Below, piece after piece: positions 60,531 through 64,000 of a stretch of 64,000 bases of DNA. Source of the DNA: Brevibacillus panacihumi W25. GTDB taxonomy: Bacteria; Bacillota; Bacilli; Brevibacillales; Brevibacillaceae. The notes below the pieces were generated by a model. It was not told where the DNA came from. It worked only from the letters and a program-made list of their open reading frames with translations, and did not search any database. Location of the stretch: contig NZ_KI629782.1 in NCBI RefSeq assembly GCF_000503775.1, positions 1,590,545 through 1,654,544 on the forward strand, given 5' to 3'. The position numbers and the translations under genes were made by a program. Positions within the stretch are counted from its first letter, which is position 1. The number at the start of each line of letters is the position of its first letter.

Positions 60531-60961
60531 AGCTGTCTGATCGCTCCTGTCGCCAGCTCGTCACAACGGTTGTTCCACTTGTTGTCGGCATGGCCTTTTA
60601 CCTTGACATATTCTACCTTGTGAATATCCATCAAACGAAGCAGTTCCTTCCATAAATCCTGGTTCTCCACCGGCTGTCCCTTGCTGTTCTTCCAACCGTT
60701 CTTCAGCCAGCCTTTATACCAGCCCTGCTTAAAACAATTGACCAGATAGGCGCTGTCACTGTATAGCGTAACCTTGCAGGGCTCTTTTAATTGAGACAGG
60801 GCCTCGATCGCAGCTTGCAGCTCCATGCGATTATTCGTCGTGTCTGGCTCTGCTCCGGACATTTCCTTGATGTGCTGTCCGTACATGAGGACTGCGCCCC
60901 AACCACCAGGTCCTGGATTGCCGGAACAAGCTCCGTCTGTATAAATCGTAACTTCACGCAT
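60527..60961 (-). CDS. rnhA: Ribonuclease HI
   Basis: The 144-residue protein has the type I RNase H core Y-T-D-G-A-C-S-G-N-P-G-P-G-G-W-G, N-R-M-E-L-Q-A-A and Y-S-D-S-A-Y, with D10, E48, D70-type catalytic residues, and the K-x-H helix near V-K-G-H-A-D-N. It cuts RNA in RNA-DNA hybrids. Starts at 60961 or 60967 both suit the CTGGAG/AGGAGGG upstream. Confidence 0.95.
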   Translation of the reverse strand: MREVTIYTDGACSGNPGPGGWGAVLMYGQHIKEMSGAEPDTTNNRMELQAAIEALSQLKEPCKVTLYSDSAYLVNCFKQGWYKGWLKNGWKNSKGQPVENQDLWKELLRLMDIHKVEYVKVKGHADNKWNNRCDELATGAIRQL

Positions 60962-61066
60962 CGTCATCTCCAGGGAATCCCTCCTGTTCTCTTCTATTGT
61001 AACGAAGGTTAGTCGCTTCCACAAAAAAAATTTGGTATACTACCAAAAATAGGTTCGGAGGAATGA

Positions 61067-61744
61067 ATGTTGGTACAAGTACATATGGATGCATCCATTA
61101 CGGAACGTCTGCCTCAGATATCCCTTGGTGTTTTGCAATATCGCGGCGTGACTGTCAGTGACTCGCCCAAAATGCTGCAGGGACGCATCAATTTCTTTGT
61201 GGAAAATCTGCGCCTTGAGCATGACCTTGCCCGTTTGACAGAGATTCCCGGTATCCGCGAATGGCGTTCTTGCTTGAAGCAAGCGGGCACCGATCCTTCG
61301 CGCTATCGACCGTCAGCGGAAGCCTTGCTGCGCCGATTGCTACAGGGCAACCCGTTCTTTTGGGTAAACAGCGCTGTAGACGTCAATAATTTTTTCTCCG
61401 TGCTGCACGCCCTGCCTCTCGGTATATATGATGCCGCACAGATAGAAGGCGATGTGTCTTTCCGGCTCGGAACTGCCGACGATCGCTACGAGGGCTTGAA
61501 CGGCCGCGAAGTGAGCATGGAAAACAAACCACTGCTGGCAGATGGTCTCGGCGCTTTTGGCAGCCCAATCGTAGACTCCAAACGTACCTGCGTCACTGAG
61601 CAAAGCCGTGATTTGCTGCACGTCATCTATTTCCACGACCAGATTGATTCCGCCCAAAAAGATGAAATCCTCGGCTCTGTCGGACGGATGTTTACAGAGA
61701 TCAACGGCGGAGAGCTGGTGTATTCCAGTATTATATCCACGTAA
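61067..61744 (+). CDS. B3/B4 tRNA-binding domain protein
   Basis: The 225-residue protein matches the B3/B4 domain of the phenylalanyl-tRNA synthetase beta chain as a free-standing protein, with N-P-F-F-W-V-N-S-A-V-D-V-N-N. Such proteins are proposed to edit mischarged tRNA, but this one is untested. GGAGG lies five bases ahead of the ATG. Confidence 0.87.
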   Translation: MLVQVHMDASITERLPQISLGVLQYRGVTVSDSPKMLQGRINFFVENLRLEHDLARLTEIPGIREWRSCLKQAGTDPSRYRPSAEALLRRLLQGNPFFWVNSAVDVNNFFSVLHALPLGIYDAAQIEGDVSFRLGTADDRYEGLNGREVSMENKPLLADGLGAFGSPIVDSKRTCVTEQSRDLLHVIYFHDQIDSAQKDEILGSVGRMFTEINGGELVYSSIIST

Positions 61745-61778
61745 GAAGGATAGCCCAACTTCGGCTGTCCTTCTTTTC
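61745..61778 (+). terminator. Terminator after the B3/B4 gene
   Basis: AAGGATAGCC and GGCTGTCCTT enclose CAACTTC, followed by CTTTT. Confidence 0.8.
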
Positions 61779-61819
61779 GGGCAAAGAATTTGTAGGAATG
61801 TTGGGAAGGAGTCACTTTC

Positions 61820-62494
61820 ATGGCAGATATGGAGTTTTTAAAAAATTTCCCTTTCTTTGAACATTTGAACGAGCAAGAACTCGAAGATATTGCTGCCGTC
61901 ATTACGACGAAGGTGTATAACAAAGGGGTCAACCTTTTCTGGGAGAATGAAGTAGGCAATGAGTTGTTCATCATCCAGTCAGGGGCAGTTAAAATCTTTC
62001 GGCATCAGGAAGGGCGAGAAATTATATTGGCATTGTTTCGCCAAGGAGACTTTTTTGGCGAAATGGTCCTGTTTGGCGACGAGAAGGTACGCTCTGCTTC
62101 CGCCAACACGTTGGAAAAGACAACCGTCTACATCCTGAAAAAGGAACACTTCCTGCAGCTTCTCAACAAGAACCCGAACATCTTCATCAAGATCCTCAAT
62201 ACGGCACTGGAACGCCTCCGCCAAGCGAATGAACAAATCGCCAACCTCTCCATGACTTCCGCCTACGCGCGTATTGCACGGCTGTTGGTCCGTCTGACGC
62301 AGTCCCCTGAAGCGGACCGCGTCCTCGGATTAAAGCTGACTCATCACCAAATGGCCGACATGACGGCTACTGCCCGTGAGACCGTAACCAAAGTTTTGTC
62401 TGACATGCAGAGCAAAGGGTATATTCGGATCGTGAATCGGCAAATCCACATTACCGATCTCGAAGGACTGATGACTGCTGCCGGACTGGAGTAA
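61820..62494 (+). CDS. Crp/Fnr-family transcriptional regulator
   Basis: The 224-residue protein has a cyclic-nucleotide-binding fold (about residues 8-120, with G-D-F-F-G-E-M-V-L-F-G) and a C-terminal winged helix (H-Q-M-A-D-M-T-A-T-A-R-E-T-V-T-K-V-L). It lacks the N-terminal cysteines of FNR. The ligand is unknown. AAGGAG precedes the ATG at 61820. Confidence 0.92.
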   Translation: MADMEFLKNFPFFEHLNEQELEDIAAVITTKVYNKGVNLFWENEVGNELFIIQSGAVKIFRHQEGREIILALFRQGDFFGEMVLFGDEKVRSASANTLEKTTVYILKKEHFLQLLNKNPNIFIKILNTALERLRQANEQIANLSMTSAYARIARLLVRLTQSPEADRVLGLKLTHHQMADMTATARETVTKVLSDMQSKGYIRIVNRQIHITDLEGLMTAAGLE

Positions 62495-62510
62495 ATCTGT
62501 GGCCTCAACA

Positions 62511-62550
62511 CAAAAGACGGCCGTCATGCAGCTTGACCGTCTTTTTGTTC
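62511..62550. terminator. Convergent terminator
   Basis: AAAAGACGG and CCGTCTTTTT form a stem over the end of the permease gene, usable from both directions. Confidence 0.75.
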
Positions 62551-63855
62551 ATTCGATTCCTTTGGTTTGCGAAAAACAATGTGCTCGAGAACCAAACAGA
62601 CCAAGACACCGAGCAATAGCCCATTGCCAAACAGGAAGCTGATCATCGGCGGCATCTGCTGCCAAGCGCTGGCAGGAACGAACATAATGCCAATCCCGAC
62701 AAGCAAGGAGCTGCCTCCAACTGTTATCGTCCGTTCGTCCATTTTCAAACTGACATAATCCTTCAAGCCAAAACCTAGCAGCTTCGTGTAGGTGATGAAC
62801 ATGGCCGCATAGGCGACGGGAGTAGGCAATGCCGCCAGGAAATGGGAGATTGCAGGGAATAGACCAATAATCATGATCCCCACCATCGCCAGCAAGAACG
62901 GCAAGCGCGAAGCCATGCGGGTTGTCTGAATTACTGCAGCCGCCAGGGAAAGCGGGATCATCCCCACCACACCTGCCAGTCCGGAGAGAATATGGGATAC
63001 CCCTGTAAAGACGCCACCGCGATTGTACTGTTTCTCAGTCGGTTCTGTCTCTGTCGCTTTTCCCATTACAACGATACTGGTCACCAGATTGGTCAAAAGC
63101 ACAAATCCCGTCAACACGCTTGTCAGGACGATTCCCCAATCCCACCGGGGAGCTCCCCAGAAAAACAGCGAGGGCCATTCAAACACTTGATGCGAAGGGC
63201 GCACCGGTTCCGTCCAGCCCATGACAGCATACAGGAGCCAGCCCGCTACCATTCCGAACAAGACAGCAAAACTGGAGAAACGCTCCAACCTTGTCAACCA
63301 GATGACCAATGCGACGATCCCAACAGAAGTTATTGCGACTCCTGGCTGTACCTCATGGGAGTGCTGAAATCCAATCCCCATCATACCTGTCAGGATGTTG
63401 CTGCAGAGCGAGATCGCAAGCAAAATCATATATGTGCCTGAAACAATCGGGGTAAACCATTTTTGCAGCTTCCCGACCCAGCCTAATCCACCAAAGATCA
63501 GAAAGAGAATCCCCGCTATGATCAGACCAAGCTGGAAGGATTGTCCTATTTCTTGCGGATGCAAGCCCACGCTGGTTCCAATCTGCGCCAAAATGATAAA
63601 AATTCCCCACCAAAGTCCCGCGGGCCCTTCCATCATCGGGTAGCGGTGCCCCATCCAGATTTGCAGAAATGAGGCCAAACCAATGTAGAACATGGTCTGC
63701 TGCATCAGTTTTCCAATCTCATCGGGCTGGAGTCCATATATATCTCCAATCATCAAGGGAACTGCCACACTGCTTGATACTGTCACAATCATCCATTGCA
63801 GGGCTGACAGCAGCGTTGTGCCCATAGGCGGCTTGTCATATATGCCGTATCTCAT
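62524..63855 (-). CDS. NCS2-family uracil/xanthine permease
   Basis: The 443-residue membrane protein has about twelve to fourteen helices and the NCS2 outline, with Q-W-M-I-V-T-V-S-S-S-V-A-V-P and G-P-A-G-L-W-W-G-I-F for substrate-contact segments. It differs from PbuX/PyrP, so its substrate (xanthine, uracil or another base) is open. The ATG at 63855 follows GAGGTGG; a GTG three codons before lies inside that site. The 145 bases upstream show no known purine riboswitch. Confidence 0.85.
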   Translation of the reverse strand: MRYGIYDKPPMGTTLLSALQWMIVTVSSSVAVPLMIGDIYGLQPDEIGKLMQQTMFYIGLASFLQIWMGHRYPMMEGPAGLWWGIFIILAQIGTSVGLHPQEIGQSFQLGLIIAGILFLIFGGLGWVGKLQKWFTPIVSGTYMILLAISLCSNILTGMMGIGFQHSHEVQPGVAITSVGIVALVIWLTRLERFSSFAVLFGMVAGWLLYAVMGWTEPVRPSHQVFEWPSLFFWGAPRWDWGIVLTSVLTGFVLLTNLVTSIVVMGKATETEPTEKQYNRGGVFTGVSHILSGLAGVVGMIPLSLAAAVIQTTRMASRLPFLLAMVGIMIIGLFPAISHFLAALPTPVAYAAMFITYTKLLGFGLKDYVSLKMDERTITVGGSSLLVGIGIMFVPASAWQQMPPMISFLFGNGLLLGVLVCLVLEHIVFRKPKESNEQKDGQAA

Positions 63856-64000
63856 CTCAACCACCTCTTTTTTCTTTCAGCATTTCGTTTGGGCTTGGGC
63901 TAACTCCTTTATTCGACCTACGTACTTACTATGCACGAAACTCGGTTTCTATTCTAGATTTTCATGTGTTTTTGATCCAAAACAAAAAAATTCTGATCAT

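Noticed and set aside
63865..64000. Possible purine riboswitch before the NCS2 permease
   Set aside because: No purine aptamer core is visible in the 136 bases present; part of the leader may lie outside the window.
1..64000. CRISPR arrays, tRNA/rRNA genes, prophage or restriction/defence islands
   Set aside because: I found no regularly spaced direct repeats, no tRNA cloverleaf ends, and no phage structural, Cas, restriction or toxin-antitoxin proteins among the supported genes.

Overview
The window reads as a chromosomal segment of a spore-forming Firmicute, most likely Brevibacillus or a close relative in the Paenibacillaceae. I infer this from strong GGAGG ribosome sites, frequent GTG/TTG starts, intrinsic terminators with U-tracts, the prkA-yhbH sporulation pair, and gene sets shared with Bacillus subtilis (alaR-alaT, ydaJKLMN, QueG, TrmL, AdaA). 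I see no rRNA or tRNA gene, CRISPR array, prophage or intact insertion sequence. Coding is dense, and the RNA-level control is unusually rich.

Layout. 1-2.2 kb: the end of a VOC-family gene, then a lysine riboswitch and terminator ahead of a lysine permease. 2.2-4.5 kb: a macrolide-phosphotransferase-like gene behind a leader peptide, antiterminator and terminator, then an amidoligase behind a leader peptide and a hairpin that covers its ribosome site. 4.6-8.6 kb: DinB protein, a small EF-Tu-like protein, an ECF sigma factor with its DUF4179 anti-sigma, a wall-hydrolase-like protein and an aminoglycoside 6-adenylyltransferase. 9-11 kb: alaR-alaT under a T-box with a probable alanine specifier. 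11-17 kb: abgT-abgA-abgB for p-aminobenzoyl-glutamate or related amidated substrates, with an unusual regulator; a decayed T-box copy lies upstream of that regulator. 17-26 kb: a DHA2 exporter and a ydaJKLMN-type exopolysaccharide operon whose degenerate GGDEF protein keeps a c-di-GMP-binding I-site.

26-36 kb: a nicotinamidase-NadD pair, a PAS-GGDEF-EAL enzyme, YbaK, a tandem GNAT and a lactate-oxidase-like enzyme. A c-di-GMP-I riboswitch behind a sigma-D-like promoter then controls a chemoreceptor, followed by a PheC-like binding protein. Synthase/phosphodiesterase, receptor protein, effector operon and riboswitch for c-di-GMP therefore sit within about 18 kb. 37-45 kb: an amino-acid ABC transporter, an AdaA-radical SAM pair, a lipoprotein, an MBL hydrolase, a VOC protein, an L,D-transpeptidase and small proteins. 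45-48 kb: a MerR-SRPBCC-MFS operon with a textbook 19-bp-spacer MerR promoter; its MFS gene is broken by an internal deletion. 48-64 kb: prkA-yhbH, a 30-residue membrane protein, HAD and TrmL, a galactitol-type PTS divergent from its own HPr and a 2-hydroxyacid dehydrogenase, a ferric-reductase-like protein, an amidase_6 protein, Ogt, rnhA-queG, a B3/B4 protein, a Crp/Fnr regulator and an NCS2 permease.

The least explained elements are a ~275-bp repeat present twice (31417-31690 and 52855-53131), which folds into a long nested hairpin with compensatory changes between the copies, and the two adjacent leader-peptide attenuators at 2.2-3.6 kb.
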